From Novosphingobium sp. KCTC 2891 (GTDB taxonomy: Bacteria; Pseudomonadota; Alphaproteobacteria; Sphingomonadales; Sphingomonadaceae), in assembly GCF_025938155.1 (NCBI RefSeq), contig NZ_JAPCZG010000011.1, positions 1-64,000 on the forward strand: DNA of 64,000 nt, given 5' to 3'. The notes under the pieces are model-generated. The model was not told the DNA's origin and ran no database searches. It saw only the letters and a program-made list of their open reading frames with translations. A program made the position numbers and the translations under genes. Of this stretch, positions 53,912-63,286 are shown in pieces; positions within the stretch are counted from its first letter, which is position 1; each line of letters opens with the position of its first letter.

Positions 53912-54645
53912 GCGCCGCCCTCACCGCAGGCACGATCCACGGCGTCGGCCTTGGTCCCGGCGCGCCCGACCTGCTGAGCGTGCGCGCCGACCGGCTGGTG
54001 CGCGGCACCCGCCACATCGCCTATTTCCGCAAGGCGGGCCGCCCCGGACAGGCACGGCGCATTGCCGAGGGCATGTTGCGCGACGATGCCATCGAGATCG
54101 CCATGGAATATCCGGTGACGACCGAGATCCCGGTCTCCGACCCGCGCTACAACGCCTGTCTTTCGGCTTTCTATGCCGAGTGCACCGAACGGCTCGCCAC
54201 GCTGGCCCGCGCGGGCGACGATGTGGTGGTCCTGTGTGAAGGCGATCCGTTCTTCTACGGCTCGTTCATGCATCTACATTCGCGGCTTGCCGGCCTGACG
54301 CCGGTCGAGGTCGTGCCCGGCATCACCGGCATGGCGGGCGCATGGAACGCCACGGGACTTCCGATCACCTGGGGCGACGACGTGCTGACGGTGGCCACGG
54401 CCACCCTGCCCGAGGAGGAACTGGCCCGCCGCATCCGCGATACCGATGCGCTGGTGGTGATGAAGATCGGCCGCAACCTGCCCAAGCTGCGTCGCGCGGT
54501 CAAAGCCGCCGGGCGAGAACAGGCGGCATGGCTGGTAGAATACGCTGCCATGCCTGCGCAACGCGTGACGCCACTGGCAGAAGCGACCGACGTGACGCCC
54601 TATTTCTCGATCCTGCTGATCCACGGACAGGGGCGCAGACCGTGA
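53908..54645 (+). CDS. cobI: Precorrin-2 C20-methyltransferase
   Basis: A 245-residue class III SAM-dependent methyltransferase. The glycine-rich [12 protein letters not shown] near residues 12-23 and CEGDPFFYGSFMHL near residue 110 identify CobI, which methylates C20 of precorrin-2 as the first committed corrin step. Start and stop each lie in 4-nt overlaps (ATGA with cobH, GTGA with cobJ). Confidence 0.94.
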   Translation: MSAALTAGTIHGVGLGPGAPDLLSVRADRLVRGTRHIAYFRKAGRPGQARRIAEGMLRDDAIEIAMEYPVTTEIPVSDPRYNACLSAFYAECTERLATLARAGDDVVVLCEGDPFFYGSFMHLHSRLAGLTPVEVVPGITGMAGAWNATGLPITWGDDVLTVATATLPEEELARRIRDTDALVVMKIGRNLPKLRRAVKAAGREQAAWLVEYAAMPAQRVTPLAEATDVTPYFSILLIHGQGRRP

Positions 54646-55418
54646 GCGTGCCCGCGCAAGGCGGCTGGCTGGCCGTCGCCGGACTGGGGCCGGGCGATCA
54701 GGCTCTAGTCACGCCCGAAGTCAGCGATGCGCTGGCCGCAGCCACCGACGTGATCGGCTATTTCCCCTATGTCGCGCGGATTGCCCCACGCGAAGGGCTG
54801 GTGCTGCATCCGTCCGACAATCGCGTGGAACTGGACCGGGCGAAACTGGCGCTGGACCTTGCGGCGCAGGGTCGCAACGTGGTGGTCGTCTCGTCGGGCG
54901 ATCCCGGCGTCTTCGCCATGGCCGCCGCCGTGTTCGAAGCGTTGGAGGCGGGCACGCCCGCATGGCAGGACATCGACATCCGCGTCCTGCCCGGCATCAC
55001 CGCGATGCTGGCGGCCAGCGCGCGCGCCGGTGCCCCGCTCGGCCATGATTTCTGCGCGATCAACCTGTCGGACAACCTGAAACCGTGGTCGCTGATCGCA
55101 AAGCGCCTGCGGCTGGCGGCCGAAGCCGATTTCGCGATGGCGTTCTACAACCCGCGCTCCAAATCGCGGCCCCAAGGCTTCGCCCGCGCACTGGCGGTGT
55201 TGCAGGAAGCCTGCGGCGACGACCGCCCGGTGCTGTTCGCCCGCGCGGTATCGACGGCAGACGAAGTGCTGCGCATCGTGCCGCTCGACAAGGCCCAGCC
55301 CGACATGGCCGACATGCGCACGATGGTGATCGTAGGGTCCAGCCAGACGCGGATCATCGAACGCCCCGCAGGCCCCGTGCTCTATACCCCGCGTTCCGCG
55401 CCGAAAGCTGTGGCGTGA
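54642..55418 (+). CDS. cobJ: Precorrin-3B C17-methyltransferase
   Basis: A 258-residue SAM methyltransferase and ring-contraction enzyme, with VAGLGPGDQALVTPE near residue 12, VVSSGDPGVFAMAAAVFE near 83 and FYNPRSKSRPQGFARAL near 165, all CobJ blocks. It makes precorrin-4. The GTG at 54642 lies in the GTGA overlap with cobI. Its last 37 nt run into the convergent cobK gene. Confidence 0.93.
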   Translation: MSVPAQGGWLAVAGLGPGDQALVTPEVSDALAAATDVIGYFPYVARIAPREGLVLHPSDNRVELDRAKLALDLAAQGRNVVVVSSGDPGVFAMAAAVFEALEAGTPAWQDIDIRVLPGITAMLAASARAGAPLGHDFCAINLSDNLKPWSLIAKRLRLAAEADFAMAFYNPRSKSRPQGFARALAVLQEACGDDRPVLFARAVSTADEVLRIVPLDKAQPDMADMRTMVIVGSSQTRIIERPAGPVLYTPRSAPKAVA

Positions 55419-56143
55419 CCCAGCCAGGCGATCACATCTTCCGGCCGATGCACTTCGAGCCGTTCGGGCATGGCCGGACGGTCGATCATCAGCACGGGCA
55501 AACCCAGTTCGCGCGCGGCGATCAGCTTTGCCTCCGCGCCCGTGCCGCCAGCGTTCTTGCTGACGACAAGATCGATGCCGTGTTCCTGCAACAGCGCGCG
55601 GTCGCCCGCCACGGTGAACGGCCCGCGATCGACGACGAGGCCATGATCGGGCAGCCCGGGCGGCATGGCGGGCGCATCGACGAAGCGCAGCAGGTAGTGG
55701 TGCTGCGGCTGCGCGGCGAAAGCGTCCACATGCATCCGTCCCAGGGCCAGCAGAACGCGGCGGGTCGGCCCCGCCAGCGCGGCGACGGCGGCAGCGATGT
55801 CGGCCACGTGATGCCACTGATCGCCGCCGACCGGCTGCCAGGCGGGCCGGGTCAGCGCGATGTGCGGAACGCCCGCCTCTCGTGCGGCCGCCACGGCATT
55901 CGCGCTCATCGTCGCGGCGAAGGGATGGGTGGCGTCCACCAGGTGCGTGACACCCGTTTCGCGCAAAAGCTCCGCCAGACCTGCCGCGCCGCCGAAACCG
56001 CCGATGCGCACCGGCACGGGCTGGGGGCGCGGGTTTTCGGTGCGACCGGCATAGCTCAGCCTGGCCGTGATGCCGCGCCCTGCAAGCAGGCGCGCCAGCG
56101 CGCTGGCTTCGGTGGTGCCGCCCAGCACAAGGACGTTTGGCAT
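55382..56143 (-). CDS. cobK: Precorrin-6A reductase, antisense within the cob operon
   Basis: A 253-residue CobK that reduces precorrin-6A with NADPH. The N-terminal nucleotide block is LVLGGTTEASALARLLAGRG; VDATHPFA near residue 83 is the family signature, and KNAGGTGAEAKL near 203 follows. Length is normal. It is the only cob gene on the minus strand. Its ATG (56143-56141) overlaps the ATG of cobL (56142-56144) by two bases, and its 3' end overlaps cobJ by 37 nt, so there is no spare DNA on either side. No good ribosome site is visible. Its promoter must lie within the cobL coding region. Confidence 0.92.
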   Translation of the reverse strand: MPNVLVLGGTTEASALARLLAGRGITARLSYAGRTENPRPQPVPVRIGGFGGAAGLAELLRETGVTHLVDATHPFAATMSANAVAAAREAGVPHIALTRPAWQPVGGDQWHHVADIAAAVAALAGPTRRVLLALGRMHVDAFAAQPQHHYLLRFVDAPAMPPGLPDHGLVVDRGPFTVAGDRALLQEHGIDLVVSKNAGGTGAEAKLIAARELGLPVLMIDRPAMPERLEVHRPEDVIAWLGHATAFGAERGV

Positions 56144-57350
56144 GGCTGATCGGGATCCCGCTGGCTGGTTGACGATCATCGGCGTCGGCGAAGATGGTTT
56201 CGATGGCCTGTCCGCCGCCAGCCGCGCGGCGCTGGCCGGTGCCGAACTGGTGATGGGGCCGCCGCGCCACCTGTCGTTGCTGCCAGCGCTTACCTGCCCG
56301 GCCATCGCATGGCCAGTGCCTTTCGCCGATGGCGTGGCGCGCCTGCTGGAGCATCGCGGGCGCCGCGTGGTCATGCTGGCGTCAGGAGATCCCTTCTGGT
56401 TCGGCGCCGGAAAAAGCGTGACGCGCCATCTCGATCGCGATGAATGGATCGCGCACCCGGCCCCGTCGACGTTCTCGTTGGCCGCAAGCCAGTTGGGATG
56501 GGCCGTGCAGGATACGGTCTGCCTCGGCCTGCACGCCGCGCCGCTGCAACGCCTGCGCCCGCATCTGGCACCGGGTCGGCGGATCATCGTCCTGCTGCGT
56601 GATGGCCATGCGGTGCATGTACTGGCGGCCTATTGCGCCAGCCTTGGCTTCGGGGCGTCCACGCTTCACGTCATGGAGGCGCTGGGCGGTCCTCGGGCAC
56701 GGGTGCGCCACGTGGTGGCCGACCAGGTGGTGCTCGGCGAGATTGCCCATCCTGTCGCCGTCGGTATCGCTACGGCGGGCGAAGGCCACGCGGTGCCCAC
56801 GACCTCCGGCCTGCCCGACGATCTGTTCGCGTCCGATGGCCAGATTACCAAGCGGCCGGTGCGTGCGCTGACCTTGTCGGCGCTGGCGCCGCGCGCGGGC
56901 GAAACGCTGTGGGACATCGGCGCAGGCTCCGGCTCGATCGGGATCGAATGGCTGCTGTCGCACCCCGCCAACCATGCCATCGCGCTGGAAGCCGATCCGG
57001 TGCGGGCTGCCCGCGCGCGGGCCAATGCCGCCGCGCTGGGCGCTGACCATCTGTGCGTGATCGAAGGCCGCGCTCCCACCGACCTGCCCGATGGCCCGGC
57101 GCCTGATGCGGTGTTTATCGGCGGCGGGCTGTCCTACGCCCTGCTGGAAGCCCTGTGGCACCGCCTTCCCGCCGGAACCCGGCTGGTTGCCAACGCGGTC
57201 ACGCTGGAATCGGAAGCCGTGCTGGCACACTGGCATGGCGCGAAAGGCGGCGCGCTGCTGCGCGTCGAACTGGCCGATGCCGCCCCCATTGGCAACCGTC
57301 ACGGCTGGAAGGCCCGCTATCCGGTGGTGCAGTGGAGCATCACGCTATGA
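56142..57350 (+). CDS. cobL: Precorrin-6Y C5,15-methyltransferase/decarboxylase
   Basis: A 402-residue bifunctional enzyme. The N-terminal CbiE-like domain (IGVGEDGFDGLSAASRAALA) methylates C5 and the C-terminal CbiT-like domain, with SAM motif LWDIGAGSGSIGIEWLL near residue 263, methylates C15 and decarboxylates. The ATG at 56142 has AAGGA about 9 nt upstream, placed within the first codons of the divergent cobK. It ends in an ATGA overlap with cobE. Confidence 0.94.
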   Translation: MADRDPAGWLTIIGVGEDGFDGLSAASRAALAGAELVMGPPRHLSLLPALTCPAIAWPVPFADGVARLLEHRGRRVVMLASGDPFWFGAGKSVTRHLDRDEWIAHPAPSTFSLAASQLGWAVQDTVCLGLHAAPLQRLRPHLAPGRRIIVLLRDGHAVHVLAAYCASLGFGASTLHVMEALGGPRARVRHVVADQVVLGEIAHPVAVGIATAGEGHAVPTTSGLPDDLFASDGQITKRPVRALTLSALAPRAGETLWDIGAGSGSIGIEWLLSHPANHAIALEADPVRAARARANAAALGADHLCVIEGRAPTDLPDGPAPDAVFIGGGLSYALLEALWHRLPAGTRLVANAVTLESEAVLAHWHGAKGGALLRVELADAAPIGNRHGWKARYPVVQWSITL

Positions 57351-57712
57351 TCGTCGCCGGCTTCGGGTTCCGCGCCAGCGCCAGCCTTGAATCGCTACGC
57401 GCGGCGCTGGCGCTGGCGCAACAGGGCGCGCCCACGGTCACGCGCCTCGCCACCGCGCAGGCCAAGGCCGCAACGCTCGCCCCGCTGGCACAGGCGCTGG
57501 GCCTGCCGCTGGCCGAAGTGACCGCCGACGCGCTGGCCGCCCGCCGTACGCACACCGAATCCGCCGCCAGCCGCAAGGCACACGGCACTGGCAGCGTGGC
57601 GGAATCCGCCGCGCTCGCCGCCGCAGGGTCGGGGGCACGACTGTTGCGCCGCCGGCAGATTTCCCCCGATCGCATGGCCACTTGCGCCATTGCCCAAGGA
57701 ATACCTGAATGA
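57347..57712 (+). CDS. cobE: CobE/CbiG C-terminal-domain protein
   Basis: A 121-residue protein equal to the C-terminal domain of CbiG ([19 protein letters not shown] start; [17 protein letters not shown] near residue 70). CobE is required in the aerobic pathway, with an uncertain role, perhaps linked to precorrin-4/5 handling. The CbiG N-terminal lactone-opening part is absent, as expected for CobE. Overlaps of 4 nt at both ends tie it to cobL and cobM. Confidence 0.9.
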   Translation: MIVAGFGFRASASLESLRAALALAQQGAPTVTRLATAQAKAATLAPLAQALGLPLAEVTADALAARRTHTESAASRKAHGTGSVAESAALAAAGSGARLLRRRQISPDRMATCAIAQGIPE

Positions 57713-58494
57713 CCGTCCATTTCATTGGCGCCGGCCCTGGCGCGCCCGATCTGCTGACCCTGCGCGGGCGCGACCTGATCGCAGCGAGCCTCGTCTGCCT
57801 TTATGCCGGATCGCTGATTCCGGCCGCCATGCTGGCCCATTGCCCGCCGAACGCGCGCATCGTGAACACCGCGCCCATGGCACTGGACGATATCGTGGCC
57901 GAGATCGCCGCGGCCCATGCCGCCGGGCATGACGTCGCGCGGCTGCATTCGGGCGACCTGTCGGTCTGGTCGGCGATGGGCGAACAGTTGCGCCGGCTGC
58001 GCGCGCTGGACATTCCCTTCACCGTCACGCCCGGCGTCCCCGCCTTTGCCGCCGCCGCCGCAACGCTTGAGGCGGAACTGACTCTGCCCGAACTCGGCCA
58101 GTCGCTGGTCCTCACGCGCACGCCCGGCCGCGCCAGCACGATGCCGCCGCGCGAAAGCCTCGCCAACTTCGCGGTGACCGGCGCGACGCTCGCCATTCAC
58201 CTGTCGATCCACAATCTGGCCACGGTGGTGGCCGATCTTGCCCCCGCCTATGGTCAGGATTGCCCGGTCGCCGTGGTGTGGCGCGCCAGCTGGCCCGACC
58301 AGCGCGTGGTCCGCGCCACGCTGGGCACGGTGGAACAGGCCGTGGCGGGCAGCATGGAGCGCACTGCGCTGATCCTCGTCGGCCGCGTGCTGGCTGCCGA
58401 AGGGTTTGCCGAAAGCAGCCTTTATGCCGCCGATTACGACCGCCGCTTCCGCCCGCAGGATGCCACCTCGCGCTTCATCGGCGTCACCGAATGA
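57709..58494 (+). CDS. cobM: Precorrin-4 C11-methyltransferase
   Basis: A 261-residue SAM methyltransferase with the class III glycine motif [16 protein letters not shown] at residues 5-20, [16 protein letters not shown] near 83 and [14 protein letters not shown] near 107, typical of CobM/CbiF. It methylates C11 to give precorrin-5. ATGA overlaps join it to cobE and cobB. Confidence 0.95.
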   Translation: MTVHFIGAGPGAPDLLTLRGRDLIAASLVCLYAGSLIPAAMLAHCPPNARIVNTAPMALDDIVAEIAAAHAAGHDVARLHSGDLSVWSAMGEQLRRLRALDIPFTVTPGVPAFAAAAATLEAELTLPELGQSLVLTRTPGRASTMPPRESLANFAVTGATLAIHLSIHNLATVVADLAPAYGQDCPVAVVWRASWPDQRVVRATLGTVEQAVAGSMERTALILVGRVLAAEGFAESSLYAADYDRRFRPQDATSRFIGVTE

Positions 58495-59816
58495 GCGTTC
58501 CCGGCCTGATGATCGCGGCGCCCGCGTCGGGCACCGGCAAGACCACGGTCATGCTCGGGCTGCTGCGCGCGTTGATGCAGGATGGCCTTGCCGTGCAGCC
58601 GTTCAAGAGCGGGCCGGATTACATCGACCCCGCGTTCCACCGCGCCGCCTGCGGACGCGCCTCGTTCAACCTTGACAGCTGGGCGATGGAACCGGCGCTG
58701 ATCGACGCCATCACCGCGCAGGCGATGGGCGCGGACATGATCCTTGCCGAAGGCTCCATGGGCCTGTTCGACGGCGTGGCCTGCCGGGGCGCTACCGGCA
58801 ATGGCGCCAGCGCCGACGTTGCCAAGCGCATGGGCTGGCCGGTGGTGCTGGTGCTGGACGCATCGGGACAGGCGCAGTCCGTCGCCGCCACCGCGCTCGG
58901 CTTTCGCAGCTTCGATCCCGCGCTGCGCATAGCCGCAGTGATCCTCAATCGCGTGGCCAGCCCCCGCCACGAAAGCCTGCTGCGCAAGGGGCTGGAGTCC
59001 ATCGACATGCCCGTGCTCGGCGCGCTGCCCCGGCGCACCGATCTGGCCTTGCCAGAACGCCATCTCGGGCTGGTGCAGGCGATGGAACACCCCGATCTGG
59101 AACGCGCGGTCGTCGATTACGCCGCGTTCCTGCGCGGCCATGTCGATCTCGCCGCTCTCCGCGCCGCAGCACTAGCCAGGCCCCCCGTATCTCGGCCCAG
59201 CCACCTGCCCCCTCCCCCGGCACAGCGCATCGCGGTCGCACGCGATGCAGCGTTTTCCTTCCTCTATCCGCACCTTCTGGAAGGCTGGCGGCGTGCAGGT
59301 GCGCAGATCACGCCGTTCTCCCCGCTGGCCGACGAAGCACCGGCCGCCGATGCCGATCTCGTATGGCTTCCGGGCGGCTATCCCGAACTGCATGCCGGAA
59401 CGATCGCGGCCGCTTCCACCTTCCTCGAAGGCTTGCACCGCCATGCCGAAACGCGGCCCATCCATGGCGAATGCGGCGGATACATGGTGCTGGGCGAAAC
59501 GCTGGTGGACAAGGCAGGGACATGCCACCGCATGGCCGGCCTGCTCGGGCTGGAAACCAGTTATGCCCAGCGCCGGATGCACCTTGGCTATCGCCATGCC
59601 GAACTGCTTGCGCCTGTCGCGGGTATTGCGGCGGGCACCTGCCTGCGCGGGCACGAGTTCCATTATTCCACCATCCTCGCGCAGCACGATGCGCCGCTGG
59701 CCCGCGTCACCGATGCCAACGGCGATCCGGTGGCCGAAACCGGATCGCGCCGGGGCCGGGTGACCGGCACCTTCTTTCACATGATTGCCCCCTCCGACCG
59801 AGGCGTAAACGCGTGA
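58491..59816 (+). CDS. cobB: Hydrogenobyrinic acid a,c-diamide synthase
   Basis: A 441-residue glutamine-dependent amidase. The N-terminal P-loop ASGTGKTT is at residues 12-19, followed by [10 protein letters not shown]; the C-terminal class I glutaminase has its nucleophile Cys328 in [12 protein letters not shown]. It amidates the a and c side chains before cobalt insertion by CobN. The start ATG lies in an ATGA overlap with cobM and the end overlaps the cobF GTG. Confidence 0.94.
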   Translation: MSVPGLMIAAPASGTGKTTVMLGLLRALMQDGLAVQPFKSGPDYIDPAFHRAACGRASFNLDSWAMEPALIDAITAQAMGADMILAEGSMGLFDGVACRGATGNGASADVAKRMGWPVVLVLDASGQAQSVAATALGFRSFDPALRIAAVILNRVASPRHESLLRKGLESIDMPVLGALPRRTDLALPERHLGLVQAMEHPDLERAVVDYAAFLRGHVDLAALRAAALARPPVSRPSHLPPPPAQRIAVARDAAFSFLYPHLLEGWRRAGAQITPFSPLADEAPAADADLVWLPGGYPELHAGTIAAASTFLEGLHRHAETRPIHGECGGYMVLGETLVDKAGTCHRMAGLLGLETSYAQRRMHLGYRHAELLAPVAGIAAGTCLRGHEFHYSTILAQHDAPLARVTDANGDPVAETGSRRGRVTGTFFHMIAPSDRGVNA

Positions 59817-60580
59817 TCGAGCTTCACCTGATCGGCATCGGCACCGGCAACCCCGATCACCTCACCACGCAAGCAACCCGCGCCATGAACGCGGCGGACC
59901 TCATCCTGCTGCCGCGCAAGGGCAGTGCGAAGTCGGACCTTGCAGATCTGCGCCGCACGATCTGCGCGAACGTGCTGACCCGCCCGGTGCCGATCGTCGA
60001 ATTCGACATGCCGGTGCGGGCAGATGATGGCGACTATGCGCGCGCCGTCAACGACTGGCACGATGCCATCGCGGCCATCTGGCGCGAACAGATCGCCGCG
60101 CACTTGCCCAGGGGCGGGCGGCTCGCGCTGCTGGTCTGGGGCGATCCTTCGCTCTACGACAGCACGCTGCGCATTGCCGAGCGGTTGCAGCGTGCCGGGC
60201 TGGAAGTTGCCGTCAAGGTTGTCGCCGGCATCACCAGCATCCAGGCGCTGACCTCCGCCCATGCCATTCCGCTCAACCCACTGGCCGGTCCCGTTACCAT
60301 CACCACCGGGCGTGCGCTGCGCACCCACGGCTGGCCGGTCGATGCCGATACGATCGTCGTCATGCTCGACAGCGGCTGCGCCTTCGACGTGCTTGATCCG
60401 CGCGGCATCACGATCTGGTGGGGGGCCTATCTGGGCATGGACCATCAGGCGCTGGAACAGGGGCCGCTGGCCGAAGCGGCCCCGCGGATCGCCGCACGCC
60501 GGGCGGCCCTTCGCGCCCGCCACGGCTGGATCATGGATGTCTATCTGATGCGAAAGGAACAGGTCGATGGAAGCCGCTGA
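59813..60580 (+). CDS. cobF: Precorrin-6A synthase (deacetylating)
   Basis: A 255-residue SAM methyltransferase that methylates C1 and releases acetate. CobF is found only in the aerobic pathway. The glycine motif is LIGIGTGNPDHLT near residue 6, with WGDPSLYDSTLRIAERL near residue 110. It starts with GTG in a GTGA overlap with cobB and overlaps the 5' end of cobO by 14 nt. Confidence 0.93.
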   Translation: MIELHLIGIGTGNPDHLTTQATRAMNAADLILLPRKGSAKSDLADLRRTICANVLTRPVPIVEFDMPVRADDGDYARAVNDWHDAIAAIWREQIAAHLPRGGRLALLVWGDPSLYDSTLRIAERLQRAGLEVAVKVVAGITSIQALTSAHAIPLNPLAGPVTITTGRALRTHGWPVDADTIVVMLDSGCAFDVLDPRGITIWWGAYLGMDHQALEQGPLAEAAPRIAARRAALRARHGWIMDVYLMRKEQVDGSR

Positions 60581-61196
60581 CGCACCGATGGCGGGAGAAG
60601 CCGCCGATGCCCGCCACGCCGACAAGATGCGCAAGAAGCAGGCCGCACGCGACACGATCATGGCCAACAAGACGCGCGAAAAGGGCCTGCTGATCGTTCA
60701 CACGGGCAAGGGCAAGGGCAAGACCAGCGCCGCGCTGGGCATGGTGGTGCGCGCCATCGGCCACGGCATGAAAGTGGGCGTGGTCCAGTTCGTGAAAGGC
60801 GCGATGGTCACGGGCGAAAAGGCGGTGTTCGACGCCTTTCCCGACAATGTCGAGTTCAAGCCCATGGGCGAAGGCTTTACCTGGAACACGCAGGATCGTG
60901 CGCGCGACATAGCCTCTGCCCGCACCGCCTGGGACGAAGTGAAGCGCATGATCGCGGACCCGGCCTATCACATGGTGCTGGCCGACGAGCTGAACATCGT
61001 GCTGCGCTACGATTATCTGCCGCTCGACGAAGTGCTCGAAGTCCTGACCGCCAAGCCAGAGATGAAGCACGTGATCGTCACCGGCCGGAATGCACCCGAT
61101 GCGCTGATGGAGGCCGCCGATCTCGTCACCGAGATGACCATGGTGAAGCACCCGTTCCGATCAGGCGTCAAGGCGCAGGCGGGAATCGAGTTTTGA
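60567..61196 (+). CDS. cobO: Corrinoid adenosyltransferase CobO/BtuR type
   Basis: A 209-residue ATP:corrinoid adenosyltransferase. The P-loop HTGKGKGKTSAALG is at residues 45-58, with VQFVKGAM near 74 and the Walker B-like MVLADELNIVLRY near 140. It adds the upper 5'-deoxyadenosyl ligand to Co(I) corrinoids. The ATG at 60567, inside the cobF end, has AAAGGA about 9 nt upstream. Its stop overlaps the bluB start (TTGA). Confidence 0.95.
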   Translation: MEAADAPMAGEAADARHADKMRKKQAARDTIMANKTREKGLLIVHTGKGKGKTSAALGMVVRAIGHGMKVGVVQFVKGAMVTGEKAVFDAFPDNVEFKPMGEGFTWNTQDRARDIASARTAWDEVKRMIADPAYHMVLADELNIVLRYDYLPLDEVLEVLTAKPEMKHVIVTGRNAPDALMEAADLVTEMTMVKHPFRSGVKAQAGIEF

Positions 61197-61840
61197 GCCA
61201 GCCCGCTCCCCAGTTCGATGCCGAATTCGCACAGGCGTTCGAAACGCTGCTGCACTGGCGGCGCGATGTGCGCCATTTCGCATCGCAGCCGGTGACCGAA
61301 CAGGACATGGCCGAACTGCTGGCGCTGGCGACGCTGGCTCCCTCGGTCGGCAACGCCCAACCCTGGCGCTTCGTGCGCGTGCGCACGCCTGCCTTGCGCG
61401 AGGCGCTGGCCGTCCATGTCGATGACCAGAACGCGTTGGCCGCACGTGGCTACGCCGACCAGGCGCGCCACGATGCCTATCGCGCGCTCAAGCTGCACGG
61501 CTTGCGCGAAGCACCCGAGATCGTGGCCCTGTTCTGCGACGAACAGGCGCAGGCGGGCCACCGCCTTGGCATCGCCACCATGCCCGAAATGCTGCGCTAT
61601 TCCTGCGTCGCGGCCATCCAGACGCTATGGCTGGCCGCGCGCATTCGCGGGATAGGCCTCGGCTGGGTCTCGATCCTCGATCCGCAGGTGGTGAGCGCCA
61701 TGCTGGACGTGCCGCCACGGTGGTCGCTGATCGCACTGCTGTGCATCGGCTATCCCGAGCAATCTTCAGAAACCCCCGAACTCGAACAACGCGGTTGGCA
61801 ATCGCGTGAGCCGCTGGCCGACCGCGTGTTCGAGAGATGA
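61193..61840 (+). CDS. bluB: 5,6-dimethylbenzimidazole synthase
   Basis: A 215-residue BluB flavoprotein that splits FMNH2 with O2 to make the lower ligand DMB. HWRRDVRHFASQPV near residue 21, LAPSVGNAQPWRFVRV near 48 and GLGWVSILDP near 154 are family blocks, the second carrying FMN and O2-site residues. The only start that fits is the TTG at 61193, in a TTGA overlap with cobO. With cobT next in line the lower-ligand branch is local and oxygen-dependent. Confidence 0.93.
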   Translation: MSQPAPQFDAEFAQAFETLLHWRRDVRHFASQPVTEQDMAELLALATLAPSVGNAQPWRFVRVRTPALREALAVHVDDQNALAARGYADQARHDAYRALKLHGLREAPEIVALFCDEQAQAGHRLGIATMPEMLRYSCVAAIQTLWLAARIRGIGLGWVSILDPQVVSAMLDVPPRWSLIALLCIGYPEQSSETPELEQRGWQSREPLADRVFER

Positions 61841-61865
61841 CCCTTGCCCGAAGGAGCGCAATGCG

Positions 61866-62273
61866 ATGCTGATCCCCGCCGATGATGGCCCGGCCATCGT
61901 GGCCTGCAACACCTGCCGCCATTCCAAGGATGCCCAGAACGGCGTGGACGGTCAGCGCGGCGGTGCCCTGCTGGTCGCCGCACTGCGCGCCGTGCAGCAA
62001 GGCGATCCGCGCTATGCCGGCATCGCAGTGCAGGAAATGCCGTGCCTGTTTTCCTGCACCGAGTTCTGCTCGGTCCACGTCCGCGCTCCGGGCAAACTCG
62101 GGTATGTGCTCGGCCGCTTCACCCCGGACGAGGAGGCCGCCACTGCCCTGCTCGACTATGCCCTGCTCCATGCGGCCAGTGAACACGGTCGCGTGCCGTT
62201 CAAGGAATGGCCAAAGGGCGTGAAGGGCCACTTCATCTGCCGCACCCCGCCCGCAGGGTTTGTGGCGCAATGA
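61866..62273 (+). CDS. DUF1636 metal-binding thioredoxin-like protein
   Basis: A 135-residue DUF1636 protein with a ferredoxin/thioredoxin-like Cys pattern: CNTC (VACNTCRHS, residues about 12-20), then CLFSCTEFC (MPCLFSCTEFCSVHV, near 60-72), suggesting a 2Fe-2S cluster or metal site. Such genes recur in cob operons of alphaproteobacteria with no known function; a role in cobalt handling or electron supply for corrinoid reduction is possible. AAGGAG is 10 nt before the ATG. It ends in an ATGA overlap with cobT. Confidence 0.82.
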   Translation: MLIPADDGPAIVACNTCRHSKDAQNGVDGQRGGALLVAALRAVQQGDPRYAGIAVQEMPCLFSCTEFCSVHVRAPGKLGYVLGRFTPDEEAATALLDYALLHAASEHGRVPFKEWPKGVKGHFICRTPPAGFVAQ

Positions 62274-63286
62274 TCGGGTTTGCCTCCCCCGCCGCATTCG
62301 AGGCCGCTCTGGCCAGTCTGCCCTCCCCAGATGCGAACGCCATTGCGGCCGCCCGCGCCCGGCAGGGCCAGTTGACCAAGCCACCGGGATCGCTGGGGCG
62401 GCTGGAAGACATCGCCGTGTTCATGGCCGGCTGGCAGGGCACGGCCCGCCCGGTGATCGAACGTGGTCGCACCGCGATCTTTGCCGGCAATCATGGCTTC
62501 GTGGCCCACGGCGTCAGCGCCTTTCCCGCCAGCGTGACTGCGGCCATGGTCGCCAATTTCGAGGCGGGCGGCGCGGCGATCAACGCGCTGGCTGGCGCAG
62601 CCGGGCTGGATCTCAGGATCGTCGCGCTCGACCTTGATCGCCCCACCGCCGATTTCACCACTGCCCCCGCGATGGACGAGGACGAATGCCTTGCCGCACT
62701 GTCGGCGGGGGCGAGCGTCGTGACGCCCGATCTCCATATCGTCACCATGGGGGAAATGGGCATCGGCAATACCACGGCCGCCGCGGCGCTTTCCGCCCGC
62801 AGCTTTGGCGGCAGCGTGGCCGAATGGGTCGGCCCCGGCACGGGTGTCGACAGTGCCGGCATTGCCCGAAAGGTTGCCGTGATCGGACAGGCGCTTGCCC
62901 TGCATGATTCCGCGCCTGCCTCGCCGTTCGAAACGCTGCGCAGGCTTGGCGGGCGGGAGATCGCGGCCATTGCAGGTGCGGTGCTGAAGGCGCGCCAGTT
63001 GCGCATCCCCGTGGTGCTTGATGGCTTCATCACCTGTGCGGCGATTGCGCCGCTGGCCGCCAAGGTTCCGGCGATCACCGATCATTGCCTTGCCGGGCAT
63101 TGCTCGGCCGAACCCGGCCATGTCCGCCTGCTTCGCCACCTTGGCCTGTCTCCCTTGCTGAGCCTTGGGATGCGGCTCGGCGAAGGCAGCGGCGCAGCGC
63201 TCGCCGTGTCGGTGATCCGCGCAGCGCTTGCCACGCACGCGCAGATGGCCACCTTTGCCGAAGCGGGCGTGGCCGACAGCCTGTGA
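62270..63286 (+). CDS. cobT: Nicotinate-nucleotide-DMB phosphoribosyltransferase
   Basis: A 338-residue CobT that activates 5,6-dimethylbenzimidazole to alpha-ribazole phosphate. QLTKPPGSLGRLEDIAVFMA near residue 34, FAGNHGFVAHGVSAFP near 70, MGEMGIGNTTAAAAL near 162 and the MRLGEGSGAAL end, with the catalytic Glu, are family blocks. It overlaps both neighbours by 4 nt. Here cobT means the phosphoribosyltransferase, not the chelatase subunit of the same name. Confidence 0.95.
   Translation: MIGFASPAAFEAALASLPSPDANAIAAARARQGQLTKPPGSLGRLEDIAVFMAGWQGTARPVIERGRTAIFAGNHGFVAHGVSAFPASVTAAMVANFEAGGAAINALAGAAGLDLRIVALDLDRPTADFTTAPAMDEDECLAALSAGASVVTPDLHIVTMGEMGIGNTTAAAALSARSFGGSVAEWVGPGTGVDSAGIARKVAVIGQALALHDSAPASPFETLRRLGGREIAAIAGAVLKARQLRIPVVLDGFITCAAIAPLAAKVPAITDHCLAGHCSAEPGHVRLLRHLGLSPLLSLGMRLGEGSGAALAVSVIRAALATHAQMATFAEAGVADSL

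Noticed and set aside
54705-56354. Minus-strand open frame of 549 codons across cobJ, cobK and cobL
   Set aside because: It uses a different frame from cobK and has Arg/Ala/Gly-rich content only; cobK in its own frame carries the family motifs.
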